A stretch of DNA of 64,000 nucleotides from Pseudoips prasinana (taxonomy: Eukaryota; Arthropoda; Insecta; Lepidoptera; Nolidae). The notes under the pieces were generated by a model. It was not told the DNA's origin, did not search any database, and was given only the letters and a program-made list of their open reading frames with translations. Of this stretch, positions 55,599 through 64,000 are shown in pieces; within the stretch, counting starts at the first letter, position 1, and each line of letters begins with the position of its first letter. Made by a program: the position numbers and the translations under genes. Location of the stretch: the NCBI GenBank assembly GCA_951640165.1, contig OX621241.1, forward strand, positions 13,211,001 through 13,275,000, written 5' to 3'.

Positions 55599-56504
55599 TA
55601 TTTTATTTAATACAACTTTAACAAGTGGGTCTCGAACTTTACTAGTAATAGCTTCCCTACGCATTTCAATGCTTTCAGCTCTATGGCCGCATACAAGCTG
55701 TAAAAGATCTGAAGTGGTTTTGTTCAACTCACTCTTTTGGAATAGTTCACCTACCTTAATACTTAAATTTTCATAATTAATCTCATTACTTTTAGCCCAA
55801 GAGAGAAGACTACGAATATTATTTTGCAATGATTCTTTTTGTTTAAGTATGCAATATGTTATTGCGGCATAAGATTTATCAGCATTAACCAGATGACGTA
55901 AGGTATCATATGTTTTCACCTCTTCGTTTGTTTCCAAGTCTATGAAACCTGGAGTGCGGTTATATACTTTTTGTGTATCGGCATATCTTACTTCTGCCCA
56001 AGATGTACTACCTAAGCGTTGGACTTCAGTAAGCATTTTTAAATAAGCGTCAGGTGTTTTTGGGACAGATGGTTCTTTTAATTTAGTTTCGATTTCAAAT
56101 GTGAAATCTGGGTTTATATCTTGATAATCATAATTAGGACATTGCTCATCAGTAACATGATGCAATTGATATAAATCGCCACTGATAGCCGAACAAACGG
56201 AAATATTGTCCTGCGCGCAAGCGGTATCAACCGTATTTGATGTCAAAATGTGCTTTTTAAGCTCGCCTACCTCTTTGAAAAGCATGTCCATCAACTGGTT
56301 CGATTTAGTGCGCCTACTTCGTTTACGATGGCGACGGCGGTGAGACTTCTTTGTCCTCTTCGTACCAGAGGCAGAGGAGCTCGTAGAGCTGCTGCTCGTT
56401 GAACTGCTACCACTGTCGATGCTCCGATCTCGCTTGCGGCTCATTCCGCTTGGGCCGGCAGTAGCCACGGGCTCGGCGTCACGAGTCAAGTCAGAGTTTT
56501 CCAT
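55584..56504 (-). pseudogene. DIRS gag (ORF1), 5' portion
   Basis: 306 codons from MENSDLTRDAEPVATAGPSG. There is a Ser-rich tract (about 30-50) and a strongly basic KRTKKSHRRRHRKRSRRTKS-type tract (about 48-68), suited to RNA binding or nuclear import. The rest is helical and acidic without a zinc knuckle. True gag codons end at VVLNKI; the last few (SQRS) are from the inserted RTE tail. The frame continues beyond the insertion at 55504 with PPSISHLFDSEPF. The protein would assemble the element's particle; it has no enzymatic motif. Confidence 0.8.
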
Positions 56505-57067
56505 GACTAAGAGAAAAAACGCGTCAAAAGATTAATATACGTAGGTAGGTACGCGTCATTTACGAAAGGTAGTAGTAGCTTTTGTTCTATTCTACTCAGA
56601 CTAATAAAGCTAGGGTAGATAGCAATTTAAATCGATAATACGTTTAAATTCGTGGTCTAACCATATCGGGCAAAATTTAAAACAATACAAAGTGATTTGA
56701 TTTGAATAGTTCTGAAATATAAACCATTTTCAAATTTCAAGCGGTTAGCAAGTATTTACTGCCGAAAAACACATTATAACAATGAAATATATTTTTTCTA
56801 GTCCACTATTGTTAGGAATATATAACTTTAATCATTTAATGCTTCAAAGCATCGTAGTGAGTGATCCGAACGGAAAAACCGTTAAAATATGATCACACAT
56901 TTATAATGTTAAACAGTATTTGAAACAAAAAAAGAAAGGAATGACTTACTGCGGTATTATACTTTGTATAAAGTAGGTACACTGATATACACTTCACTTT
57001 TTATGAGCTTGGCAACAGTGACAGAGCAGAGCTGCGGTGCACGTGTTGCCTCGACGGGTACTAAAAC

Positions 57068-57234
57068 GCCAATGACTACAAAATGGCGCTGCTTATTTTA
57101 CGAAACTAAAAAGCCGCATCGCCGCCAGGTGGCGCCACTGGACCGGATATATATTGGTAAAAAGGAATGAAATTGTAAATAATTCGACGGATACGGAAAT
57201 GCTTTCTCGTTATAGAAAGGTTTCAAGGAGGTAA
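57068..57234. repeat. DIRS inverted terminal repeat, right
   Basis: Reverse complement of 51869-52035, starting GCCAATGACTACAAAATGGC and ending CTTTCAAGGAGGTAA-like sequence before the AAT border at 57243. Confidence 0.95.
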
Positions 57235-57356
57235 CGTCATTTAATACAAATTCATTTATATAAAACTATTTATGTACCTAAAAGGATGTCAAGCTTTACT
57301 TTTTAAAATTGCCGTGCAAAAGGTTAGGCTGACATGACGTCATAGGTGTATCATAA

Positions 57357-57655
57357 CTGCCTCTTTAGTGCGGCGGTACCGTGTTCAACCACAGATAACG
57401 AGGTCCTGGGTTCAAATCCCGGGTCGGGTCAAGAGTGATTTAGAGATTTTTCTGTAATAAGCAAAATTTCACAGTATCAGCCCGAAGTGTGGGATTTGAC
57501 GGTAACATACCCTCGTCGGTCCTGGCCCTGACGTCTCGTATATCATCATGAGAGTGATGGAATAGAAAGTGCCCGTGTGTTTATTACGCATACACTTGTG
57601 CGCTATAATAGATGATGCCTGATCGCCGTGGCTTAAATTCAGCTAGGAAGACATT
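57357..57655 (+). repeat. tRNA-derived SINE, family S4
   Basis: The head contains TTTAGTGCGGCGGTACCG (A box-like) and GGTTCAAATCCCGGGTCGGG (B box). The body includes CAGCCCGAAGTGTGGGATTT, GGTCCTGGCCCTGACG and TGATGCCTGATCGCCG. Single copy in this window. Assignment rests on the tRNA-like head and length. Confidence 0.6.
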
Positions 57656-57719
57656 ATTTATTATTAAACGTGTGTAAATATACAAGAATTTACCGTACAA
57701 AGTATTATTTAAATTACGG

Positions 57720-57990
57720 TCGGTCACCGTAGCCTAGTTGGTAGTGCACCTGCCTACGAAGCTGGTGGTCCTGGGTTCGAGTGAGTGGGTTCCCGGTAAG
57801 TGCAAATATTTGTGTGATGAGCACGAATATTGGTTTCGGAGTCATGGATGTTTTCTATGTATTTAAGTATTTATCTATCTATATAAGTATGTATATCGTC
57901 GCCTTGTACCCATAGTACAAGCTTGGCTTAGTTTGGGGCTAGGATGATCTGTGTGGCATTGTCCCTAGATATCATATTATTATTATTATT
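57720..57990 (+). repeat. tRNA-derived SINE, family S1, copy 2
   Basis: As copy 1, but the B box is split by a short duplication: GGTTCGAGTGAGTGGGTTCC then CGGTAAGTGC. The ATT tail is present. Loss of the B box should silence its promoter. Confidence 0.85.
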
Positions 57991-59039
57991 TAAATGTATT
58001 GTAAAGTTTTAGTGACTTAATTTAACAAATTTGTAGAACTTGTTTACTTATATTATGACGTTAGTCGTTAAGATGGGTATTTGAATGAAATGACGAATAG
58101 ATTAAGAATATTTGATTTTATTTATTGGTATAAAACATAAATTTGTAAGATTTCAAAAAAATATATATTTAAGTCTTTAAATCTTAAAAACATTCTACGT
58201 ATTATAATTTATAAGTTTAGTCATGATTGGTCACTGTACGATTGCCTATCGGCCGAAAATATATGGATAACGATTCGGTTTGAATTGTTGTGTGTCTCAT
58301 TATAAGTCATGTAAAAATACCAAGAATAACAATCGAATGTAGGGAAACCCAGAAAACTGACTGGGAGCTGGGAGATCAGCGTATATCTGTACATGATATA
58401 GTAGCGCACATACCGATCATATAGTCAATGATTCACGCAATTGCTGAAGTGAAAGGGTAGACATTCATGACAGAATATTTGAAACACAGAAGTTAACATG
58501 CAAAATAACACAAACAAAAATTAGATTAACTTACTACACAAAAATGTCCAATAGCTGTCGCAATCTACAGTATAGTATGATAATATTTTTTTTTGTGCTT
58601 TTTAATTTATTCTGTGCGTATTCTCCACGTACTGGCAGAAAACCAGTTCAAGGAATAAAGGTGTTCTTTCTTTAGGGTGCAATAAAATAAATGATAATAT
58701 TTAGGAATATTTTACTTATACGTAGTATATAACCTTGTCCTATATGTTGACAGACTGCAAGGAATGGATAAAAATAACTCATTTTATAACAATATTCTAT
58801 ATACAATATAGGGCCGTTCATTACTCACTTAACCATTACATAAATCACAGTAGGATACACAAAACTATTCTTAAAATAAACTCACATAACCGTTAAAGAT
58901 ACGACTAGCGACTGTCGATAAATATACATTTCATTTTCACTGTGGTCTACCTGACCTACATTACTGGGGAATATATGTATGTATCTATAATTTAAACAAT
59001 AGATTAAGCTTGATAACTCCATTGTCAGTAGACATCATC
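57991..59039. other. No gene seen
   Basis: AT-rich. No supported reading frame, RNA gene or repeat family. Confidence 0.4.
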
Positions 59040-59285
59040 ATCATTACAGCTTAAATAAGTCCACTGCTGGACAAGCCTCCCTCAAGAATCATCTTGAGGG
59101 GATATGCCATAATCGCCACGCTTGGCAGGCGGGTTGCCGATCGCAGTATGATGGTCGTAGTACTCAGAAGGAAGCTGCTTCCCGTCCTCTGGTAGATATT
59201 CCCTCGGGTCGACTTCTACGCCCCCCACGGGATGAGATGGGGTGATGATATTCTGATTCTGATATTTGTCGCCGTCACCACACAT
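59040..59285 (-). repeat. Dispersed repeat family R2, copy 2
   Basis: Opposite-strand counterpart of 22960-23190, sharing GGGGCGTAGAAGTCGACCCG-like and GGCATATCCCC sequence. It begins with CATCATCATCATTA (a GAT-repeat tail on the minus strand) and TCCACTGCTGGAC, a LINE 3' end. Confidence 0.65.
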
Positions 59286-59874
59286 GCTACTTCTATAATC
59301 CACTAGTTTGTTTTGAGCCAGCTGAGCCCAGTATATTTGTTTTATACACTTGTATTATTTTGTATATAACTATAGTTATTAGCGCGACAATATACTGTAT
59401 AACATAAATAGCAGATGGAACTGAAGGAACTCAATTTTCCTGTGATCTACACATTCATCAATTGACAATATATTTCTTAGTAGATTTTGATTCTGGTTTT
59501 ATTAGTTTTCTATTGTAATATAATAATATGTAGTAATTTCGCAATCGAACCATAGATTACAGACCTTAAATTCCTTCCACTATTTTTACAACGAGTTGAA
59601 GGTACCTACCATATAACCTAACCTGATCAATGATTAAATGTTAGTCAAATTGCAGTTAAAAGAGACAAAAAGTCAGTCTTTATTTGGTTCTGATTCACAC
59701 AATCCAGATTAAGTTAATGCGACGTGTGATTTTGGTGTACAAAAAACCATATTCTGTATGTATGTTGTCTGATGGACGTTTTTTATACAAAAACAAAGGA
59801 TTTTAATGGTATCTACACAACATACACGATGCAAGCTATAACAAGTTATGTTGTACTAAAAACCCAAAAACCCT
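59286..59874. other. No gene seen
   Basis: AT-rich non-coding sequence. Confidence 0.4.
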
Positions 59875-60230
59875 AAAAACCGAGAGTCTTACTCTCGGTT
59901 TAAATGAATTTTATCTGATCAAGCGCGATTTTTGGGTGGGAAATATCTCCTGCTCCTAGATTATTTTCGTTGCAACATGCAGATATTATTGAACCCTAAA
60001 AACGTAAGACTCTCGGTTTAAATTAATTTTATCTGACTAAGCGCGATTTTTGGGTAGGAAATTTCTCCTGCTCCTAGATTATTGTCGTTGCAACTTTCTT
60101 TATGGTTAGTAATATTGTAATTTTTCATATTTTAAAGCTCGTTCAAAACTCAACCATTTCAGGTCCAAAAGATACCCGTGATTTGTCATTTACCTGGGCG
60201 ATAGGCTGGACTAAAGAACAAGCCAACATA
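59875..60230 (-). pseudogene. Two decayed tandem copies of the 60.3-60.5 kb coding segment
   Basis: 60045-60215 aligns over about 160 bases with 60325-60495 (TTTTGGGT, CTCCTGCTYCTA, TYGTTGCAAC, CTTTC, AATATTGTAA and ATAGGCTG-type blocks). 59920-59990 aligns with the first 70 bases of it. Between themselves 59920-59970 and 60035-60085 are nearly identical. Both lack an open frame. A small hairpin AACCGAGAGT-CTT-ACTCTCGGTT lies at 59879-59901. Confidence 0.65.
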
Positions 60231-60310
60231 CTAACAGACATACATTCCTGAAGCCTAAAAACTATATAAATATCGTTTTTACAGCAGTCATGTTCAAGTT
60301 ATCTTTAAGT

Positions 60311-60712
60311 TTAACCGATCGAGTACGATCTTTTGGGTGCGGCATGTCGCCTGCTTCTACAGTATTTTCGTTTGAACTTTCTTCTAGTTTGGAAATATTG
60401 CAACTTTTCATTTTTTGAAGCTTGTACAAAATTTAGCCATTTTTGGTCTAAATCTTCCGGTGGCTTATCATTCACTAGGATGATAGGCAGCCGCATGCAA
60501 TTGTTTTTGTCACCCTTTAATAAAACTGATGATATTTCTGTCCAGTTGTGGGGAATCTCCTCGGGCAAATTTAAATGAGAACCCTCTTTTGGCGAGGGGG
60601 GAGATGTTTCAGCATTATTCTGATTCAGCTCCGATATGGTGATGTCGCCCTCGGCAGCTTCGGGTGTCACCGAGTGTCCGCCGCATCCGAACTCCACATC
60701 AAAAAGCCGAAA
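60311..60712 (-). CDS. Candidate terminal exon of an unknown host gene
   Basis: Minus-strand frame of about 134 codons ending in TAA at 60311. A good 3' splice site, TTTTCAATTTCAG, immediately precedes 60712, and the frame is open from that point (FRLFDVEFGCGG), so it may be a phase-0 last exon. GTG at 60697 is unlikely to be a start. Residues: acidic/Ser-Pro region (EGDITISELNQNN, SPPSPKEGS), then LPEEIPHNWTEISSVLLKG, LPIILVNDKPPEDLDQKWLN, and a basic tail (RRKFKRKYCRSRRHAAPKRS). No known domain recognised. It sits outside identified transposons. The upstream exons would lie at higher coordinates and were not found. Confidence 0.4.
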   Translation of the reverse strand, partial: FRLFDVEFGCGGHSVTPEAAEGDITISELNQNNAETSPPSPKEGSHLNLPEEIPHNWTEISSVLLKGDKNNCMRLPIILVNDKPPEDLDQKWLNFVQASKNEKLQYFQTRRKFKRKYCRSRRHAAPKRSYSIG

Positions 60713-61253
60713 CTGAAATTGAAAACGTGATATTTAATAAATTTGTCTAATCTTACAGATCTCAAATCATATTTATCTTTTGGATTCCGTACCCAAAGGG
60801 TGCCAACATTTTACAGGTTTTACATTAAACCTTCTTCTAGAAAGTCTATAGTAGACTAAAAAATGAATTTAAACCTCTAGACTTTGTTGGGCTGTCTCCC
60901 CCATGCTTACTTAAAAGAATAATTATTACTTTGCTGTGAGCTACTATCATAGCTTCAAGATTTACCAACGCGTGTGTCAGGGACTACTAAATATTGCCTT
61001 CTTTCTTTACTAAATATCTACAATAAACCTGCAGGCACGTATTTGTTACGATTAAATATTAATATTGAAGAGATTGCTATATGATAAGACTGCCGTTTCT
61101 ACTTCATAATATAAGTTAACTTATGTTTCAATGTTATGTTTCAATTTGGTGCAATAAAGTATTATCTATCTATTAATCAAATATTTTTGTAATTAGTATC
61201 CATCCACCCTGTATAGGTGATTCAGATTTATAACAGATAAAGATAAATATTAA
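60713..61253. other. No gene seen; short LINE D-type tail near its end
   Basis: GTGCAATAAAGTATTATCTA at 61150-61169, followed by TCTATTAA, resembles the 3' end of LINE D on the plus strand. The piece preceding it is too short to assign. Otherwise non-coding. Confidence 0.4.
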
Positions 61254-61788
61254 AAAACCGGCCAAGTGCGAGTCATACTCGCCCATGAAGGGTTCCGCAA
61301 CAGCAAGTATTTCAATTGATTAAATGAAAGGTAAATTGCGGTTTACGATTTATGACGCATTAAAAAAAACTACTTACTAGATTTCGTTCAAACCAATTTT
61401 TGTTGTTAGTTTACATGGTAATGTACATCATATATTTTTTAGTTTTATCATTCTCTTATTTTAGAAGTTACAGGCGGGGGACACTCATTTTTCCACTTTG
61501 GAAGTGTCTCTCGCGCAAACTATTCAGTTTAGAAAATAATGATTATTTTTAGATTTTTTTTTGTGTTTCGGTTCTATGTATGGGGATCCCCCAAAATTAT
61601 TATTATTTTTCTATTTTGTTAATCTTAATGCGGTGCACAGAATACATCTACTTACCAAGTTTCAACAGTACAGCTATTATAGTTTCGGAAAAATATGGCT
61701 GTGAAATATGGACGGACAGACAGACAGACAGACATGACGAATCTATAAGGGTTCCGTTTTTTGCTATTTGGCTACGGAACCCTAAAAA
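61254..61788 (+). repeat. Dispersed repeat family C, copy 4
   Basis: Complete copy from CCGGCCAAGTGCGAGTC to CTACGGAACCCTAAAAA, without the nested MITE. The 80-codon frame at 61580-61822 is its 3' half and not a gene. Confidence 0.75.
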
Positions 61789-62256
61789 TGGTGTATACGA
61801 ATTAAAATTTAATGTTTGTTAGCGTTACAAAAGTAAGTATAAATGATTAATAATGTATAATAAACAAAACTATTTCCTTTTATTTGTCAAAATTAAATGT
61901 AATTTAGTTTACCATGATCTAATGACAAATTATGAACAACTAATATGAAACGTGAACACCTAATACCTAAAATCTGGTATAGTATAATTGGTCTTTAGTA
62001 GTATACCTGTATGTAAGATCTGTTCATTATCATTATATATGTAAGAGTCGTAAAATCGCTAGCGAACAAATAGCAGTATTAAAACGATTTCCTCGCTACC
62101 AAAACACGCTCGGCTAATGAGGTGGAATTTTTGGCACATTATTTGATAACGTTCGTTCCCGATAGTGTTTTCGGCTATCTGATTACCACTAGGCTATGGG
62201 AAACTGATGGCATTAACGCGAAATAATTATACAGGTATCAGTTTGGAAAAAAATAG
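61789..62256. other. No gene seen
   Basis: AT-rich non-coding sequence. Confidence 0.4.
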
Positions 62257-62385
62257 ATAGATAAATGAAGTCTTTATTGAACACAAAAAATGGAAAAGGA
62301 TATTAACACGATGGCCTTATCACTAAAAATAAAATACAGTAAAAGCGGATCTTCCTATTATCGTGGACCGGAATAGTAGGACCTG
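62257..62385 (-). mobile_element. 3' end fragment of LINE D family
   Basis: ATAGATAGATAAATGAAGTC, TTTATTGAACAC and CGATGGCCTTATCACTAAAA parallel 31361-31470 (GATAGATAACTCTTTATTGC, GGCGGCCTTATCGCTAAAAG). Severely 5'-truncated. Confidence 0.6.
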
Positions 62386-62430
62386 TAAATTTAATTAATA
62401 TTACAAATTTAAATGACAATATAAACATCC

Positions 62431-62510
62431 TGGGACATTATTCACACACGCCTGCCTGATCTCAAACTAAGCAGAACTTGTACTACGGAAACCAGATAAC
62501 CGATATACTA
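62431..62510 (-). repeat. SINE S2 tail fragment
   Basis: GGGACATTATTCACACACGC, CTCAAACTAAGCAGAACTTG and GGAAACCAGATAACCGATAT are the S2 body end on the minus strand. It abuts an S1 tail in the opposite orientation. Confidence 0.55.
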
Positions 62511-62609
62511 CATATATCGTCGCCTGGTACCCATAGTACAAGCTTTGCTTAGTTTGGGGCTAGGATGATCTGTGTGAAATTGTCCCTAAATATTATTATT
62601 ATTATTAAC
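62511..62609 (+). repeat. SINE S1 tail fragment
   Basis: CGTCGCCTGGTACCCATAGT to GTCCCTAAATATTATTATTA matches the S1 3' end. 5'-truncated. Confidence 0.7.
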
Positions 62610-62637
62610 TTTTTTTTGTAAATACATTCTTATATTT

Positions 62638-62880
62638 GACGGTCACCGTAGCCTAGTTGGTAGTGCTCCAGCCTACGACGCTGGTGGTCCTGGGTTCGAA
62701 TCCCGGTAAGTGCAAATATTTGTGTGAAGAGCACGAATATTTGTTTCTGAGTCATGGATGTTTTCCATGTATATAAGTATTTATCTATGTATATCGTCGC
62801 CTGGTACCCATAGTACAAGGTTTGCTTAGTTTGGGGCTAGGATGATCTGTGTGGCATTGTCCCTAGATATTATTATTATA
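62638..62880 (+). repeat. tRNA-derived SINE, family S1, copy 3
   Basis: Full copy with intact A box (TAGCCTAGTTGGTAGTGC) and the best B box of the three (GGTTCGAATCCCGG), followed by the standard body. It ends at TTATTATTATAT, where the RTE-like element begins. Confidence 0.85.
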
Positions 62881-62884
62881 TATC

Positions 62885-64000
62885 ATAGATGATGGTCCCG
62901 GGTATGACCTTGAACTGCCTCTATCGGTGGCTCTAGAATCTTAGGATTCATCAGAGGCCTACGATAGCATAGTTACTATCAGTACAGGATAGTAACTTAG
63001 AGCGGCGGCTGAAGAGTAGGCATAATTATGCATACCAACGGCGGCGCTCACAGGCCGAGTTAGCTAGCTTACTGTACGCTCACCGAGACGCAGGGGACGA
63101 GCACAAGTGAGCTATTTAGTCCGAGGGAGCATACCTGAAACAAAACCCCGATCCAAAGTGTTATCCGACCCGTGCTGAGGGATCCATGGCCAGAGGGTAT
63201 TCTGGTCGATAACGGAGGGTGTCTATGTTGGCGGTCATAGGACACAGCATGGATCCGCCTTACCCCCGTATAGGGCTCTGCGAGGGTGGACCGTTTAGTC
63301 CCTAATACTCGTGGGACGCAATGGAGATAAGAAATTTTAATCCTTTAAATGGCGGCGACGTGGTCCGCCACCCGTCACGTCTCGTTTCCCAGAGAGGCGA
63401 AAAGTGGTCAACGGAGAGCCGTTTTGCTACGTTGAATGTTGGAGGAGGAATAGAAGGTAAGATGGACGAACTATGTCAGCTGATGAGTGAAAAGCGGATC
63501 GATGTGTTGTGTGTGAATGAGACGAAGTGGAAAGAGTGTGATACTACAAACCACGGACTATACACGGCGTATTGGTCTGGAGTACCGAACACCACCCGAG
63601 CTTGCCAAGGTGTGGGTCTCATTCTTTCCACAAGTATGTCTGAGTGTGTGACTGAGTTCGAATGCGTGAATGCAAGAGTAATGTGGTTGAGAATGAAAGT
63701 TGGTATGACCCGTATCTTCCTAGTAGGAGTGTACGCTCCTGTAGATATGGGTGCAGTTGTAATACAGCGAGAACAAGAGGAAAGAAAGGCATTCTGGGAG
63801 ACCCTGAGAGATGTGTTGCGGTTAAGTCGGTATAATGAAAGAGTAATAATGTTAGGTGATTTTAATGGATGGGTTGGGGTAAAACGTGATGGTTTTGAAA
63901 GAGTACTAGGTCAATTCGGTGACGAGAGTGAGAATGAGAATGGGTACAGTCTGCTTGAGATATGTTTGGAATGGGGTCTTTGTGTTACAAATACTATGTT
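62885..64000 (+). mobile_element. RTE-like non-LTR retrotransposon E, 5' part, runs off the window
   Basis: Base composition becomes more GC-rich at about 62885, right after the S1 tail. A 5' UTR of about 430 bases (GATGGTCCCGGGTATGACC onward) leads to the ORF at 63321. The 5' boundary is inferred from the end of the SINE. The rest lies beyond 64000. Confidence 0.65.
63321..64000 (+). CDS. RTE-like LINE ORF2, endonuclease N-terminus (partial)
   Basis: Starts at ATG 63321 (MEIRNFNPLNGGDVVRHPSR) and is open to the end of the window, about 226 codons, with no stop. APE-type endonuclease motifs: RFATLNVGGGIEGK (the NV-x-G start of the fold), DVLCVNETKW with the metal-binding Glu, VYAPVD, and VIMLGDFNGWVG with the catalytic Asp and Asn. 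The downstream SDH motif, reverse transcriptase and 3' UTR lie beyond the window. RTE-like tails with the DKWKSVVSAYPSGKQA ending, such as that at 55515-55598, may belong to the same clade. Confidence 0.8.
   Translation, partial: MEIRNFNPLNGGDVVRHPSRLVSQRGEKWSTESRFATLNVGGGIEGKMDELCQLMSEKRIDVLCVNETKWKECDTTNHGLYTAYWSGVPNTTRACQGVGLILSTSMSECVTEFECVNARVMWLRMKVGMTRIFLVGVYAPVDMGAVVIQREQEERKAFWETLRDVLRLSRYNERVIMLGDFNGWVGVKRDGFERVLGQFGDESENENGYSLLEICLEWGLCVTNTM

Larger units (their letters stand above)
51827..57245 (-). mobile_element. DIRS-type tyrosine-recombinase retrotransposon, structurally complete
   Basis: About 5.4 kb on the minus strand: gag (55584-56504, continuing past an insertion), RT-RNase H and tyrosine recombinase (52414-55443). 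Both ends carry a 167-bp inverted terminal repeat that looks identical (51869-52035 and 57068-57234). An internal complementary region (52069-52166) is complementary to the outermost 61 bases of the left end and 40 bases of the right end, the two complements sharing ATT. AAT is present at both outer borders (51827-51829 and 57243-57245). This is the standard DIRS architecture. The lesions are one stop between the RNase H and recombinase, and an 84-bp RTE tail in gag. Confidence 0.95.

Overview
This is AT-rich insect DNA, almost certainly from a butterfly or moth (Lepidoptera). The evidence is the mix of repeats: CR1-like and RTE-like non-LTR retrotransposons, mariners, Helitron-like copies with an A/T-flanked CTAG end, and tRNA-headed SINEs with (ATT)n tails. 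A dispersed family opening with GGCCAAGTGCGAGTCGG also looks typical of moths and butterflies (recalled, not searched). The window is mostly transposable-element sediment. Only one short stretch, a candidate last exon at about 60.3-60.7 kb on the minus strand, looks as if it could belong to a host gene.

Layout. 0.8-5.4 kb: a two-ORF CR1-like element (minus) with both ORFs open. 5.4-17 kb: no genes, but SINEs, Helitron-like copies, a 91-bp-arm hairpin, a 424-bp fold-back element and a GC-rich block. 17.2-22 kb: a second two-ORF CR1-like element (plus), broken by one frameshift in an A13 run. 22-25 kb: repeats, including a MITE nested in another repeat. 25.1-26.4 kb: a mariner with an open DD34D transposase, 25-bp perfect terminal inverted repeats and TA flanks. 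29.3-30.7 kb: a dead second mariner carrying a 90-bp LINE tail. 31.35-34.3 kb: a 5'-truncated non-LTR element (minus). 37.2-44.7 kb: one CR1-like copy (minus) split in two by a 5.35-kb insertion with TATA on both sides and long terminal inverted repeats; the insertion holds a satellite-like array, a TA microsatellite and an internal fused copy of its own two ends. 45-51 kb: SINEs, small MITEs and a transposase relic. 51.8-57.2 kb: a structurally complete DIRS-type tyrosine-recombinase retrotransposon (minus). 57-63 kb: SINEs and repeats around the candidate exon. 63.3 kb to the end: the 5' part of an RTE-like element running out of the window.

How parts relate. Each two-ORF non-LTR element encodes a coiled-coil ORF1 protein and an endonuclease plus reverse transcriptase for target-primed insertion. 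The SINEs and truncated LINE tails are consistent with use of such machinery in trans. The DIRS element instead pairs a reverse transcriptase-RNase H with a tyrosine recombinase. Its 167-bp inverted terminal repeats, its internal complementary region and the AAT at both ends match the circular-intermediate model for DIRS. Its gag is interrupted by a later RTE-type insertion with a 10-bp target duplication, which gives a clear order of events.
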